From: Shewanella frigidimarina
GTDB taxonomy: Bacteria > Pseudomonadota > Gammaproteobacteria > Enterobacterales > Shewanellaceae
Direction of reading: 5' to 3'
Length of the DNA: 64,000 nucleotides
NCBI RefSeq assembly: GCF_003797125.1
Contig: NZ_RKKE01000002.1
Span: 719,661-783,660, forward strand
Every line of letters begins with the position of its first letter. The stretch's first letter is position 1. The notes below the pieces were generated by a model that saw only the letters and a program-made list of their open reading frames with translations, searched no databases and was not told where the DNA came from. The position numbers and the translations under genes are program-made. Below are positions 54,418-64,000 of the stretch, in pieces.

Positions 54418-57324
54418 ATGGAAAAAACATACAACCCAAAGTCTATCGAACAAGCCCTTTACCAAAACTGGGAAGAGCAAGGTTACTTCAAGCCGCATGG
54501 TGATGAATCAAAAGGCAATTACTGCATCATGATCCCGCCACCGAATGTAACCGGTAGCTTGCATATGGGCCATGCCTTCCAAGACACCATCATGGATACC
54601 CTTACCCGCTTTGAGCGCATGAAAGGTAAAAATACCTTGTGGCAAGTTGGCACCGACCACGCGGGTATTGCAACTCAAATGTTGGTTGAGCGTAAGCTTG
54701 AAGCCGAAGAAGGTAAAACTCGCCATGATTTAGGCCGTGATGCCTTTATTGATAAAGTGTGGGACTGGAAAGAACAGTCTGGTGGCACGATTACCAAACA
54801 GCTTCGCCGTATGGGCGCATCGGTTGATTGGGATCGCGAACGTTTCACTATGGATGAAGGCTTATCAAAAGCGGTTCAAGAAGTGTTTGTTCGCCTATAC
54901 GATGATGAGCTCATTTATCGTGGTAAGCGCCTAGTTAACTGGGATCCAAAGCTGCACACCGCCATTTCAGATTTAGAAGTTGAAAACAAAGAGAAACAAG
55001 GCCACATGTGGCACTTCCGCTATCCTTTGGCCCAAGGTGCATTAACAGCCGACGGTAAAGATTACCTAGAAGTGGCCACTACGCGCCCAGAAACCATGTT
55101 AGGTGACAGCGCAGTAGCCGTACATCCAGATGATGAACGTTACCAGTCATTAATTGGCAAATTCATTCTATTGCCTATCGTTAACCGTTTAGTGCCGATT
55201 GTTGCCGACGATTATGTCGACATGGAATTTGGAACCGGTTGTGTAAAAATCACTCCAGCCCATGACTTTAACGACTATGAAGTCGGTAAACGTCATCAAC
55301 TGCCTATGTACAACATCTTCACCTTAGATGCCGCCGTACGTAGTTTTGTTGAAGTGATTAACACTGATGGCACCCCAAACAAAGGTGTCGAGATTGCCTT
55401 GCCAGAGCGTTATGTTGGCCTAGATCGCTTTAAAGCCCGTGATGCTATCGTGGCTGAATTTGACAGCTTAGGTCTACTTGAAAAAGTCGCTCCGCACGGC
55501 TTAAAAGTACCTTATGGCGATCGCTCTGGTGTGGTGATTGAACCATTACTAACCGACCAGTGGTATGTGGCTGTTCAGTCAATGGCTAAAACAGCCATTG
55601 AAGCGGTAGAAACCGGTGAAATTAAGTTTGTACCGCAGCAATACGAAAACATGTACTTCTCATGGATGCGCGATATTAAAGACTGGTGTATTTCACGCCA
55701 GTTATGGTGGGGACACCGTATTCCAGCTTGGTACGACGAAAACGGCAAAGTCTACGTTGGTCGTAACGAAGCAGAAGTCCGCGCTAAACATCAATTTGCT
55801 GACTCTGTGGTATTACGTCAAGACGACGACGTATTAGACACCTGGTTCAGCTCAGCATTATGGACATTCTCAACCTTAGGTTGGCCAGACAATTTAGAAG
55901 ATTTAAAAACCTTCCACCCAACCGACGTGTTGGTTACCGGTTTTGACATCATCTTCTTCTGGGTTGCCCGCATGATCATGATGACCATGCACTTTATTAA
56001 AGATGAAGATGGCAAGCCACAAGTGCCTTTTAAAACCGTTTACGTTACCGGTCTTATCCGTGACGAAGTCGGCAATAAAATGTCAAAGTCTAAAGGTAAC
56101 GTACTTGATCCATTAGACATGATTGACGGTATCGAGCTTGAAACCTTAGTTGAAAAGCGTACTGGCAACATGATGCAGCCACAACTGGCTGCAAAAATTG
56201 AGAAAAGTACCCGTAAAGAATTTGCCGATGGCATTGAAGCTCATGGTACTGATGCACTGCGCTTTACCTTAGCAGCAATGGCTTCAACCGGTCGCGACAT
56301 CAACTGGGACATGAAACGTCTTGATGGTTACCGCAGTTTTTGTAACAAGTTATGGAATGCGTCACGTTACGTGTTAATGAACACTGAAGTGCAGACGGAT
56401 CCTGATAGCGATGAAGCTGGCGAACCTTTAGATTGCGGTCAATTGCTAGTTGATGGCAAACCGGGTGCGATGGAATTGTCGTTAGCCGATCGTTGGATCA
56501 TTGGTTTGTTTAACCAAACCGTGAAAACCGTAGAAGATCACATGGCCGCTTTCCGTTTCGACTTAGCCGCTAACACTTTATACGAGTTCACTTGGAATCA
56601 ATTCTGTGACTGGTATTTGGAATTAACCAAGCCTGTTATGCAAAATGGCACTGAAGCGCAAATGCGCGGCACTCGCCACACTTTGGTCAATGTGCTTGAA
56701 AAAATGCAACGTCTAATGCATCCATTTATGCCATACATTACCGAAACGATTTGGCAACGCGTCAAACCGTTAGCGGGCGTAACTGGCGATACTATCATGC
56801 TAGCATCGTTCCCAACTTATCAAGCAGATCAAGTTGATGCGACCGCGATGGCCGATCTTGAATGGGTTAAGCAAGTGATTGTAGCAGTACGTAATATTCG
56901 TGCAGAGCTTAACATTGCCCCATCAAAGCCGCTTAATGCGTTACTGCGTGGTGTGAGCTACGAAGATCGTATTCGTCTTGAAGCAAACCAAACATTCTTT
57001 GCAAGTTTGGCTAAACTCGAAACGATGACCATTTTAGCAGAGGGTGAAACAGCGCCAATGTCGAGCACTCAGTTAGTCGGCAATATGGAGCTATTAATCC
57101 CAATGGCAGGTTTGATCGATGTAGGCGCAGAAATGGCCCGTATCGATAAACAGTTAGAAAAGCTTGCTCAAGAGATTGCTCGTATTGAAGGTAAATTATC
57201 TAATCAAGGTTTTGTGGCTAAAGCCCCTGCTGCGGTAATTGATAAAGAACGCGCTAAGATGACCGATTTAACTCGTGACATTGAAAAATTAAACGAACAA
57301 AAAGTCGAATTAGCTAAGATTTAA
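54418..57324 (+). CDS. valS: Valyl-tRNA synthetase
   Basis: 968 residues, class I synthetase. The HIGH-type motif HMGH is at 49-52 ([15 protein letters not shown]), the KMSKS motif is in [17 protein letters not shown], and an editing domain lies between them ([22 protein letters not shown]). The tRNA-binding coiled coil is at the C-terminus (about 900-965, [21 protein letters not shown]). A small insert around 590-625 ([25 protein letters not shown]) follows KMSKS. It charges tRNA-Val in the cytoplasm. Terminated by a strong hairpin. Confidence 0.97.
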   Translation: MEKTYNPKSIEQALYQNWEEQGYFKPHGDESKGNYCIMIPPPNVTGSLHMGHAFQDTIMDTLTRFERMKGKNTLWQVGTDHAGIATQMLVERKLEAEEGKTRHDLGRDAFIDKVWDWKEQSGGTITKQLRRMGASVDWDRERFTMDEGLSKAVQEVFVRLYDDELIYRGKRLVNWDPKLHTAISDLEVENKEKQGHMWHFRYPLAQGALTADGKDYLEVATTRPETMLGDSAVAVHPDDERYQSLIGKFILLPIVNRLVPIVADDYVDMEFGTGCVKITPAHDFNDYEVGKRHQLPMYNIFTLDAAVRSFVEVINTDGTPNKGVEIALPERYVGLDRFKARDAIVAEFDSLGLLEKVAPHGLKVPYGDRSGVVIEPLLTDQWYVAVQSMAKTAIEAVETGEIKFVPQQYENMYFSWMRDIKDWCISRQLWWGHRIPAWYDENGKVYVGRNEAEVRAKHQFADSVVLRQDDDVLDTWFSSALWTFSTLGWPDNLEDLKTFHPTDVLVTGFDIIFFWVARMIMMTMHFIKDEDGKPQVPFKTVYVTGLIRDEVGNKMSKSKGNVLDPLDMIDGIELETLVEKRTGNMMQPQLAAKIEKSTRKEFADGIEAHGTDALRFTLAAMASTGRDINWDMKRLDGYRSFCNKLWNASRYVLMNTEVQTDPDSDEAGEPLDCGQLLVDGKPGAMELSLADRWIIGLFNQTVKTVEDHMAAFRFDLAANTLYEFTWNQFCDWYLELTKPVMQNGTEAQMRGTRHTLVNVLEKMQRLMHPFMPYITETIWQRVKPLAGVTGDTIMLASFPTYQADQVDATAMADLEWVKQVIVAVRNIRAELNIAPSKPLNALLRGVSYEDRIRLEANQTFFASLAKLETMTILAEGETAPMSSTQLVGNMELLIPMAGLIDVGAEMARIDKQLEKLAQEIARIEGKLSNQGFVAKAPAAVIDKERAKMTDLTRDIEKLNEQKVELAKI

Positions 57325-57375
57325 CTGCACTAAGTTGTTGTCTTAAGGTTTACTTTGTTTAACAAAGCACTATTA

Positions 57376-57408
57376 AAAAAACCAGCGAATAACTCGCTGG
57401 TTTTTTAT
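57376..57408 (+). terminator. Terminator after valS
   Basis: AAAACCAGCGA/TCGCTGGTTTT with an ATAAC loop and a T-run; strong intrinsic terminator. Confidence 0.93.
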
Positions 57409-57539
57409 CTTTGTTGATGTGACCCATGGCGATAATATTAGGTTTATTTGGTTCAAAATTGAAACTTTGATATCTCAACTTACATTTTTGGTGTATAAGC
57501 TTCGGCCAATATCATCATTCTATCTAATGGGTCAAAACC

Positions 57540-57878
57540 ATGTCTGATAAATACTTTTTTAAAGGTCGTAGAACCCCTAAGCCAGCTTATGGTGAAAGTG
57601 GTTATAACACCAAACGTGCAGCCAAACTGGGCACGGAAGCGTTACCGTTAATATTGTCAGTTCAAACCGAAGCTCGCCAACATGAAGTGGCTGCTATGGT
57701 CGCTGAACAGCAACTCTTTGCTAATATCACTATTGATGCTGATAAGCCTGAAAACATTGTTGATTTAACTGGTTTGCTGAATAAACCCAAAGCGGTTACT
57801 TCTGAAGCTAAGCCTAACCGCAATGATGCTTGCCCTTGTGGCAGTGGTAAAAAGTACAAAAAGTGTTGCGGTGCTTAA
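57540..57878 (+). CDS. SWIM/SEC-C metal-binding motif protein (PBPRA1643 family)
   Basis: 112 residues. The C-terminus [20 protein letters not shown] is a perfect SEC-C zinc motif (C-x-C...C-C). The N-terminus [27 protein letters not shown] is conserved in the PBPRA1643-type family. SEC-C motifs bind zinc and often ribosome or SecB-linked proteins, but the role of this small family is not known. Confidence 0.88.
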   Translation: MSDKYFFKGRRTPKPAYGESGYNTKRAAKLGTEALPLILSVQTEARQHEVAAMVAEQQLFANITIDADKPENIVDLTGLLNKPKAVTSEAKPNRNDACPCGSGKKYKKCCGA

Positions 57879-57934
57879 ACCGTAACACCAACGTTAGGCC
57901 TGTTGAGAACTAACGGGCCTATGATTAAATATTG

Positions 57935-57962
57935 AAGCGGATCTTACGATCCGCTTTTTTAT
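57935..57962 (+). terminator. Terminator after the SEC-C gene
   Basis: AAGCGGATC/GATCCGCTT with a TTAC loop followed by a T-run. Confidence 0.92.
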
Positions 57963-58160
57963 TGCCTTTAGATTGCTAGCGTTAACGTTGTATACACTTA
58001 ACAAACTAGACTTGCCTATGTAACCACATCACAAATTCACAAATAAGCGGCACTCTGAGCGGGCCACTTATGGATAGGGTTTGGTATTAGTCACGAACTT
58101 AGGTAAAGTGTCAGCCTTTGTTATAAAAATGAAACAGACCATAAAATAAAAGGGTGACTT

Positions 58161-59696
58161 ATGAGCACTAATTCACACTCAGGCAATGACTTGAGTGAAG
58201 TAAAACAGTTAGGCATGTGGGCCGCGATCACCAGTTTAGGCTATATATTTTGGCTTGTCGGTGGCATGGAGCTAATAGAACGTATTGCCTATTATGGTGT
58301 AAAAGCCAGTGCCGGATTGTACGCTAAAGCGCCTGTTTCAGAAGGCGGACTGGGCATTAATTTAAGTGATTACGGTATTATCATATCTGTTTGGGCGTTA
58401 CTACAAACCTTTGTACCTGTGTTAACTGGCGGAATTTCTGACCGTGTCGGTTACAAAGAAACCATTTTTGTTTCTACCATCATCAAAATATGTGGTTATT
58501 TAACCATGGCATTCTTTCCCAGTTTCTGGGGTTTTCTTGCCGGTGCCATGTTGTTAGCCATGGGCACAGGGGTATTCAAACCAGGTATTCAAGGCACCTT
58601 AGTACTGTCAACTAACCGAAATAATACTTCAATGGCTTGGGGCATTTTTTACCAAGTGGTTAACATCGGTGGATTTTTAGGTCCATTGGTTGCGGTACAC
58701 ATGCGTCAATTATCTTGGGATAATGTATTTTACGCCTGTGCAGCGATTATCTCGTTTAACTTTTTATTCTTATTAGCTTATAAAGAGCCTGGCAAAGCTG
58801 AGCGCTTAGAGCGTGCACGCCAAGTAAAAACAGGAGAGATAACACAACAAGCATTGTGGAAGGATGCCTTAGGAGAACTAAAAAAGCCTGTGGTGATTTA
58901 CTACATGCTGGTGTTTGCTGGTTTTTGGTTTTTATATAACTCATTATTTGATGTATTGCCTATTCACATTGCGGAATGGGTTGATACCAGCGTCATTGTC
59001 ACCTCTTTATTTGGCCCAGAAGGCACCAGCAGCGGCATATTGCAGTTCTGGTTAGGCTTGAATAATGACGGCACCAAAGTGATGCCAGAGGGTATGCTCA
59101 ACCTCAATGCAGGGATGATCATGACCACTTGCTTCATTGTTGCAGCGCTTACGGCTAAATATCGTATTACCACAGCCATGTTTGTTGGCTGTTTATTGAG
59201 TATTTTAGCCATTGCCTTGGTCGGTGCATTTAATGCGGCTTGGATGATTGTACTGGCAATTGCCATGTTCTCTGTCGGCGAAATGATGATCAGCCCCAAG
59301 AAAAACGAATTTATGGGCAACATCGCACCTGAAGGTAAAAAAGCCATGTATTTAGGCTTTGTCATGCTTCCTCAAGGCATAGGTTGGACGTTGGAAGGTT
59401 ATTTCGGCCCTAAACTGTATGACATGTACGCGTCAAAAGAACGCATCGCTCGTGAAGCTCTGTCTGAACATGGTATGAACTTAACCGATATTGCTAACAT
59501 CCCTCAAGGTGAAGCATTTAGTCGCTTAGTCAGCGTAACAGGTCAAGACCCACAGGCATTAACCCAAGCTTTATATCAAGCCAACAATATCGGCATGGCT
59601 TGGTATATTATCGCCGCCATTGGGATTATTTCTGCTGTAGGTATTTTCATCTACGGCAAATGGCTATTAAGGATGCAGCGCCAACAAGTGGCTTAG
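58161..59696 (+). CDS. POT/PTR-family proton-dependent oligopeptide transporter
   Basis: 511 residues with about 12-14 membrane helices. The proton-coupling motif ExxER-x-x-YYG is present as ELIERIAYYG (37-46). GTGVFKPGIQGTLV is the POT helix-4 region. A non-helical insertion of about 50 residues (about 275-325, SLFGPEGTSSGILQFWLGLN) may be a periplasmic loop. The C-terminal half has MISPKKNEFMGNIAPEGKKAMYLG, another POT-type motif. Probably imports di- or tripeptides. Monocistronic, GGGTGA upstream of the start. Confidence 0.87.
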   Translation: MSTNSHSGNDLSEVKQLGMWAAITSLGYIFWLVGGMELIERIAYYGVKASAGLYAKAPVSEGGLGINLSDYGIIISVWALLQTFVPVLTGGISDRVGYKETIFVSTIIKICGYLTMAFFPSFWGFLAGAMLLAMGTGVFKPGIQGTLVLSTNRNNTSMAWGIFYQVVNIGGFLGPLVAVHMRQLSWDNVFYACAAIISFNFLFLLAYKEPGKAERLERARQVKTGEITQQALWKDALGELKKPVVIYYMLVFAGFWFLYNSLFDVLPIHIAEWVDTSVIVTSLFGPEGTSSGILQFWLGLNNDGTKVMPEGMLNLNAGMIMTTCFIVAALTAKYRITTAMFVGCLLSILAIALVGAFNAAWMIVLAIAMFSVGEMMISPKKNEFMGNIAPEGKKAMYLGFVMLPQGIGWTLEGYFGPKLYDMYASKERIAREALSEHGMNLTDIANIPQGEAFSRLVSVTGQDPQALTQALYQANNIGMAWYIIAAIGIISAVGIFIYGKWLLRMQRQQVA

Positions 59697-59743
59697 TTGA
59701 GCGAACTGTAGAGTACTTACCATAAAGTACCGATTTGATAAAA

Positions 59744-59770
59744 GGGAAGCAGCAATGCTTCCTTTTTGTT
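59744..59770 (+). terminator. Terminator after the POT transporter gene
   Basis: GGAAGCA/TGCTTCC with a GCAA tetraloop and a T-run. Confidence 0.9.
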
Positions 59771-60267
59771 TTTCATCCCAAATAGATCGATAGATTTTAA
59801 TCGAGTCATAATAGAACAGCCGCAATCATTAACTTCCCTCCCAATAACTTCTTGTTCATTAACTCAGTACTCCTCACTTACCCTGCTTACTACTTACTCG
59901 GTTCAATATCGATTGATAGATCATACTCCTCAAATCGCACGCGCCACACTACAGCCGAATACATCAGCATCAATTAGTTACACGTCGATGTGTCGGACTC
60001 ATTAAGCCATCGTCTGTTGTAGATAAAATGCCACCACATTAGATGATTCAGTTGACGTTGAGATGTTATTAACCTCAATTCAGTCGTCAATTAAACAGCA
60101 ATAACTCAAGTTATTTGCATTGGCTGGATTGAGCAGATTTGATTAGGTTGAGTTGGTTTAAATCGGATGAGATTAAGACGTTAATGATGCTAAATGTTAT
60201 CAAGTTCGAGGGCCAGTACAAATAACGGATGACCATAAAGTGTTTATATACTGATGGATAAAATCAA
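59771..60267. other. Intergenic stretch without a supported gene
   Basis: About 500 bases between two convergent genes. A weak ORF at 59766-60005 is rich in Ser/Thr and lacks a ribosome binding site. I see no repeat, RNA or element beyond short TTGAT/TTGAG-like runs around 60120-60180. Confidence 0.4.
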
Positions 60268-60297
60268 TAAAAAAAAGGGAGGCATTGCTGCCTCCCT
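60268..60297 (-). terminator. Terminator after the decaheme cytochrome gene
   Basis: On the minus strand, AGGGAGGCA/TGCCTCCCT with a GCAA tetraloop runs into eight Ts. Confidence 0.92.
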
Positions 60298-60341
60298 CTT
60301 ACTTACTTTCTTAAGTGATGATTAAGAAGTTATCAAAATAT

Positions 60342-62696
60342 TTAGTGCGCTGCACCAGAGTGAACTTTATCAACACCGTAAGCTTTACCTTCGGCATGAC
60401 ATGTTGCACATGATTCAACTGGTAGATTAGCAATTGATGCTGGACTACCTTCGACATAAGCACCATTGTTCTCAAAGTGAGTCAGAGCAGATGCTTTTGT
60501 ATGACAAGAGCGGCAAGACTCAGCAACTGGAGACACAAATTTAGTTCCTGCTGCATCCACTGCAATTGAACGTTTACCTGACGTTAAACCACCATCAGCA
60601 GCAAAGATACCGACATCTTCTTTGTGACATGCTGAACATTGAGTTGCAACTGCAGGGTAACCTTCAGTTTCCATATCTGAATTCAAATGAATTGCAGGGA
60701 AACCACGGTTGTCGTCCCATAAGCCGCTGTGGAAGCGATGCGAAACAGTCATTAAGTCACGGTTGCTGAAAGTTAGACCTTCAACAATAGCAAAGACTGG
60801 TGCGCCATCAGCATCAACTGCATCAGTTTTGTACTCAACAGTGCCATGGTATGAACCACCCCATGTATTGTTGTGACAACCCATACATTGGTCAAAACGC
60901 TCGTTACCGTAGTGCTTTGCAATACCTAACGATGTATGACAAGTACTACATTTTGCTTCGTCTGCGCTAACCATAGATGGTACGCTTTGACGAGCAATAT
61001 TGGCACCTGAACCGTCTGCATTAACTAGGTTCCAATATGCAGTGTCCATAGTTACTGCAATATACTCAACCGCGTATTGATCTACGCCACTCGCATTTTG
61101 ACAAGCAATTAGCTTAGCATCTGCATCAGCACAAACTGAGAAGCGAGGAGTAATGGCAAGACTCTGACCAACGACGTTAAAGTTAGCTACTTTAGTAACA
61201 ACAAGCTTACCACCAGCAGAAACAGCACCTGTTAGATTTAAAGATGTACCCACAAAGTAAGTGCCATCTGCGTCAACAGTACCTGTTTTGATTTCGTCAT
61301 AATTGGCATAAGGACCAAAATCGAAGCCATCAGCAATAGGTTGACCATCAATGCTTACATCAAAAGTAACGCTCATTTGATCTTGTACTTCATCATACGC
61401 AGGAGTTGTTACGCCATTCTTAGTAACTTCAGGAATAGTAACGGTTACAGCATCTTCTGCATAAGTGACATTGCTAACTGCAAACACAATAGAGTCAGTC
61501 GCCATTGCACGCACGCCAACATTATGTGCTTCACTTGGGCTTAAGCTACCTGAACCGTGACAACCAGAACATACAGCGTCACTAGCAGGCACAATACCTC
61601 TATGGTTTACACCGGTTGCTAAATCAACATCAACGTGACAAGACACACACGCTTCAGCATAAATGTTTTCATTCCACTGCTGGCCATTATCATGACAAGC
61701 GGTACATTCATTTAGCTCAGATGGGAAACCAATTTCACCAAACATCTCTTTGGCTTCACCAGTTAGAGAGTCAGCAATATGATGACCCGCGTGGATAGTG
61801 TGGATCATGGCATTGAAGTTTGCATTAAAGCCTTTTTCAGGATCGTCCTGTCCACCGGCATAAGCTGGATTATGACAAGCTACGCAATTTTCAACTTTTT
61901 GGTAATTATGATGAGCACCAATATTGGCAATACGCATATCAGTATCAGCGTAACCTTCCATTGGGCTATGACATTTAATACATGCAGCATTAGACACGGA
62001 GTCTTTTGCAGAAACAGCAAGCTCGCCAGTAGCAGGAATAAAATCAACCGGAGTTGATAAAATCTTATCGCTCACTGAAGTGCCATCAGCCATCACAACG
62101 TCATAAGCACGAATAAACACACGAGCTAAATCGTTTGCATCACCACTAGCCAATACTACAGGCGCGTTACCGTCGTGTGCCCAAGTACCAGTATAAGTGC
62201 CAGGATTAGCTTCATCTTCAACTAATGTACAAGCATCGACTACAGCGCCTCCTCGTGCTGCGGCAGTTCCGGTTAAGGTACAATACATGCTGCTACCAAA
62301 ATCATTGGCAAGGGCATGGTTGGTCCATAACATTGGCGCGCCAGTGTCAGTAGTATTAGCTGATTGACTCATCACATATAACGCGACTTTATCAAGTCCC
62401 GAGTATGGAACGTCCGCTCCGCCACTACCTTTACCTGTTACGGTAAATTTAACGTTAAATGGATCAGCACCTACTACGACGATATCTGTAGGAGCCAGTG
62501 TTAAATTAAAGTCATAGGCAGTTTCAACCGTAGTAACGACCGAACCACCTGATGTGCCTGGTGTGCCTGGTGTGCCTGGTGTGCCCGGAGTACCTGCAGC
62601 TCCGTCAGCACCATCACTGCCGTCAGAGCCACAACCTGTTACACCCAACGCTGCAATAAACGCTGCAGCAAGTAATGTTCTATTATAATTTTTCAT
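60342..62696 (-). CDS. OmcA/MtrC-family decaheme c-type cytochrome lipoprotein (orphan)
   Basis: 784 residues. The lipobox GVTGC (Cys22) is followed by a Gly/Pro/Thr linker with GTPGTPGTPGTPGTSGG. Exactly ten CxxCH haem motifs are visible: CIKCH, CVACH, CTACH, CVSCH, CSGCH in the first half and CSTCH, CMGCH, CSACH, CRSCH, CATCH in the second. Each pentahaem block is preceded by a beta-barrel-like domain, as in MtrC and OmcA. It is probably exported to the cell surface for extracellular electron transfer. No mtrA/mtrB-type partner genes lie in the window. A LysR gene lies upstream on the same strand. Confidence 0.93.
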   Translation of the reverse strand: MKNYNRTLLAAAFIAALGVTGCGSDGSDGADGAAGTPGTPGTPGTPGTSGGSVVTTVETAYDFNLTLAPTDIVVVGADPFNVKFTVTGKGSGGADVPYSGLDKVALYVMSQSANTTDTGAPMLWTNHALANDFGSSMYCTLTGTAAARGGAVVDACTLVEDEANPGTYTGTWAHDGNAPVVLASGDANDLARVFIRAYDVVMADGTSVSDKILSTPVDFIPATGELAVSAKDSVSNAACIKCHSPMEGYADTDMRIANIGAHHNYQKVENCVACHNPAYAGGQDDPEKGFNANFNAMIHTIHAGHHIADSLTGEAKEMFGEIGFPSELNECTACHDNGQQWNENIYAEACVSCHVDVDLATGVNHRGIVPASDAVCSGCHGSGSLSPSEAHNVGVRAMATDSIVFAVSNVTYAEDAVTVTIPEVTKNGVTTPAYDEVQDQMSVTFDVSIDGQPIADGFDFGPYANYDEIKTGTVDADGTYFVGTSLNLTGAVSAGGKLVVTKVANFNVVGQSLAITPRFSVCADADAKLIACQNASGVDQYAVEYIAVTMDTAYWNLVNADGSGANIARQSVPSMVSADEAKCSTCHTSLGIAKHYGNERFDQCMGCHNNTWGGSYHGTVEYKTDAVDADGAPVFAIVEGLTFSNRDLMTVSHRFHSGLWDDNRGFPAIHLNSDMETEGYPAVATQCSACHKEDVGIFAADGGLTSGKRSIAVDAAGTKFVSPVAESCRSCHTKASALTHFENNGAYVEGSPASIANLPVESCATCHAEGKAYGVDKVHSGAAH
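62551..62595. repeat. 9-bp tandem repeats coding for the collagen-like linker
   Basis: Five consecutive 9-base units (GATGTGCCT, GGTGTGCCT twice, GGTGTGCCC, GGAGTACCT) encode Gly-Thr-Pro or close variants in the decaheme cytochrome linker. Unit length keeps the frame, so copy number can vary without breaking the protein. Confidence 0.8.
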
Positions 62697-62847
62697 TTTA
62701 AATCCCCCGATTTAAATTTGTAGGTTTTACGCATCTAAAATATAAGTAAATGAGACAAAACACCCGCTTGCTGTGATAAACCTGTGAGGTTTGGTTACAA
62801 ATTCGTTAACAGAAATTGATGATTTTAGTTTTAGGTATCCGCAAAAA

Positions 62848-62864
62848 TGAAACCGTCAGTTTCA
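62848..62864. promoter_or_regulatory. Palindrome in the gap before the decaheme cytochrome gene
   Basis: TGAAAC-N5-GTTTCA lies about 150 bases upstream of the cytochrome start and 170 bases after the LysR gene. It is a candidate operator of unknown protein. The rest of the 336-base gap holds no ORF or terminator that I can see. Confidence 0.35.
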
Positions 62865-63032
62865 GATAAGGTAACCCTAAAGAGGTACTTTATAAGTTGG
62901 GGTAATATAAAAGTGCAGAGGATGATAAATAAAAAACTATAAAATCAACGCTATATATAAAATAATGGTTATAAAAAAGATTCAGGTCACAAAATTAAGT
63001 GCTCTGAACCTCATTAAAAATATTAATAACCT

Positions 63033-63989
63033 TCACACCAGCAATGACTTAACGATATTGATTATCATTTCCTTAACATTTGACGAATAACGGCGGTAGT
63101 GTTCTGCTCGCTCAATTAAACAATAACTTGGCATCGCCATCACGCTATTGAGCTTGTTAAATTCATGATGTGGAAGTTTTTCTACTCGTAATTGAGGGAT
63201 TTGTTGTGCGAACGAACCTTCATTACAAATCGTAATGGCTAAACTGTCCATGGTCAGTATGTGCCAATACCAATCTTCGAGCTTTCTTGCGCACTCAATA
63301 TCTTCTAGTAGCAAACCATGGGTTTGACAATATAACTCTAAAGGATCGATACGATTGTTAAAGCCTTTACAGCGTAAATACACCACAGGGTGTTGAATAA
63401 TATCTTCTAACTTGATGTTCTCAGCACTGCCCCAAAATGGATGGTTGATATTGCCTACAACGCATAAAGACGTCACATTGGCAATAGGATAAGCCTCTAA
63501 ACCATGAGAATCTTGAGTTTCAAAGCCAATACCAAAATCGAGTTCGCCATTGTAAATCAACTCTTCAGTGTCGGCTTGCCAACTGTGAAGTTTAACTTTG
63601 CCGATAACATCACGCGGAAGCTTACTTAACGCAATGGCTACACTGGTAATAATGCTCGGCGATACTGCAATATGTAAAATCGGTGTTTGATGATGATTTA
63701 AACGATCATCTGCCACTCGTTCAATTTGGCTCATCATGTCACACAATTGGCATACAGGCTGATACAAACGTTCTGCTAATGGCGTTGGTTTTAGCCCTTG
63801 TTGACGACGAAAAAATAATTCGTCATTAAAAATAGCCCTTAATGATGTTAAACATCGACTAATTTTTGGCGCGGATACAGCAAGCTCTTTGGCTGCAAAA
63901 TTAGCAAAGCCGGTTTCGTAAATGAGCTTAAACACCAACAAACTAAATACATCTAATTCGCTGACTTTTTTCAGTGCTTGAATATCCAC
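63033..63989 (-). CDS. LysR-family transcriptional regulator
   Basis: 318 residues. The N-terminal winged helix is LLVFKLIYETGFANFAAKELAVSAPKISRCLTSLRAIFNDELFFRRQQGLKPTPLAERL. The effector-binding domain shows ILHIAVSPSIITSVAIAL and ELDFGIGFETQD. It precedes the decaheme cytochrome gene in the same direction and may regulate it. No terminator was found between them. Confidence 0.9.
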   Translation of the reverse strand: MDIQALKKVSELDVFSLLVFKLIYETGFANFAAKELAVSAPKISRCLTSLRAIFNDELFFRRQQGLKPTPLAERLYQPVCQLCDMMSQIERVADDRLNHHQTPILHIAVSPSIITSVAIALSKLPRDVIGKVKLHSWQADTEELIYNGELDFGIGFETQDSHGLEAYPIANVTSLCVVGNINHPFWGSAENIKLEDIIQHPVVYLRCKGFNNRIDPLELYCQTHGLLLEDIECARKLEDWYWHILTMDSLAITICNEGSFAQQIPQLRVEKLPHHEFNKLNSVMAMPSYCLIERAEHYRRYSSNVKEMIINIVKSLLV

Positions 63990-64000
63990 ATATCACCTAA

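Noticed and set aside
59766..60005. 79-codon ORF after the POT transporter
   Set aside because: It starts inside the terminator T-run, has no ribosome binding site, and is of low-complexity Ser/Thr composition.
62776..62800. CRP site upstream of the decaheme cytochrome
   Set aside because: TGTAA and TCACA half-sites occur, but with a 7-base rather than 6-base spacer.
1..64000. CRISPR arrays, tRNA or rRNA genes, prophage or plasmid modules
   Set aside because: No regularly spaced repeats, no rRNA-like or tRNA-like sequence and no phage or replication genes were recognised on either strand by reading.

Overview
The window reads as one chromosomal segment of a marine gammaproteobacterium, most likely a Shewanella of the low-GC S. 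frigidimarina type. The evidence is the dnaK-dnaJ-(helicase, M48 protease, FKBP)-dapB block, a complete Na+-NQR operon followed by apbE and nqrM, paired bacterioferritins, a surface decaheme OmcA/MtrC-family cytochrome, and families such as DUF2913, DUF2960 and SEC-C/SWIM proteins that are typical of Shewanella and Vibrio. No tRNA, rRNA, CRISPR array or prophage was seen. The only mobile DNA recognised is one miniature inverted-repeat element (MITE).

Layout. 0-6.5 kb (minus strand): chaperone block dnaK, dnaJ, DEAD-box helicase, M48 lipoprotease, fklB and the start of dapB. dnaK is preceded by two good sigma-32 promoter matches. 7-11.5 kb: a small membrane protein, proB-proA and a PurP-like purine permease with a possible structured leader. 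11.5-12.3 kb looks empty but holds a complete small transcription unit: a promoter carrying a HexR-type box, a leader rich in GGA hairpins, a 31-codon ORF with a good ribosome binding site, and a strong terminator. 12.3-16.8 kb: a diverged M17 aminopeptidase, pepD, and SOS-controlled dinB. 16.8-18 kb: two bacterioferritin subunits with complementary active-site losses, under a Fur-like box. 18-25.4 kb: nqrABCDEF, apbE, nqrM. 25.8-32.6 kb (minus): an atypical TonB-dependent receptor, luxS, an orphan TRAP binding protein, bolA, an AlkB-type dioxygenase, a CorA-family channel and a small winged-helix protein.

32.8-44 kb: a YdbS/YdbT PH-domain pair, DUF924, UspA, an aldehyde dehydrogenase with a neighbouring TetR regulator and an operator-like palindrome, several small accessory genes, and a DUF486 membrane-protein gene broken by the MITE and by a frameshift. 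44-57.4 kb: lptF-lptG diverge from pepA. The pepA-holC-valS run that is contiguous in E. coli is split here by about 5.8 kb holding punR-punC (purine nucleoside export), a periplasmic binding protein preceded by a 16-codon leader ORF, an SDR/LysR divergent pair and a small hypothetical gene. 57.5-64 kb: a SEC-C protein, a POT-family peptide transporter, and an orphan decaheme cytochrome with a collagen-like linker, next to a LysR regulator.

The strongest candidate for something undescribed is the 11.7-12.3 kb unit. It may link HexR (central-carbon control) and CsrA (post-transcriptional control) to an unknown 31-residue peptide or to the RNA itself.
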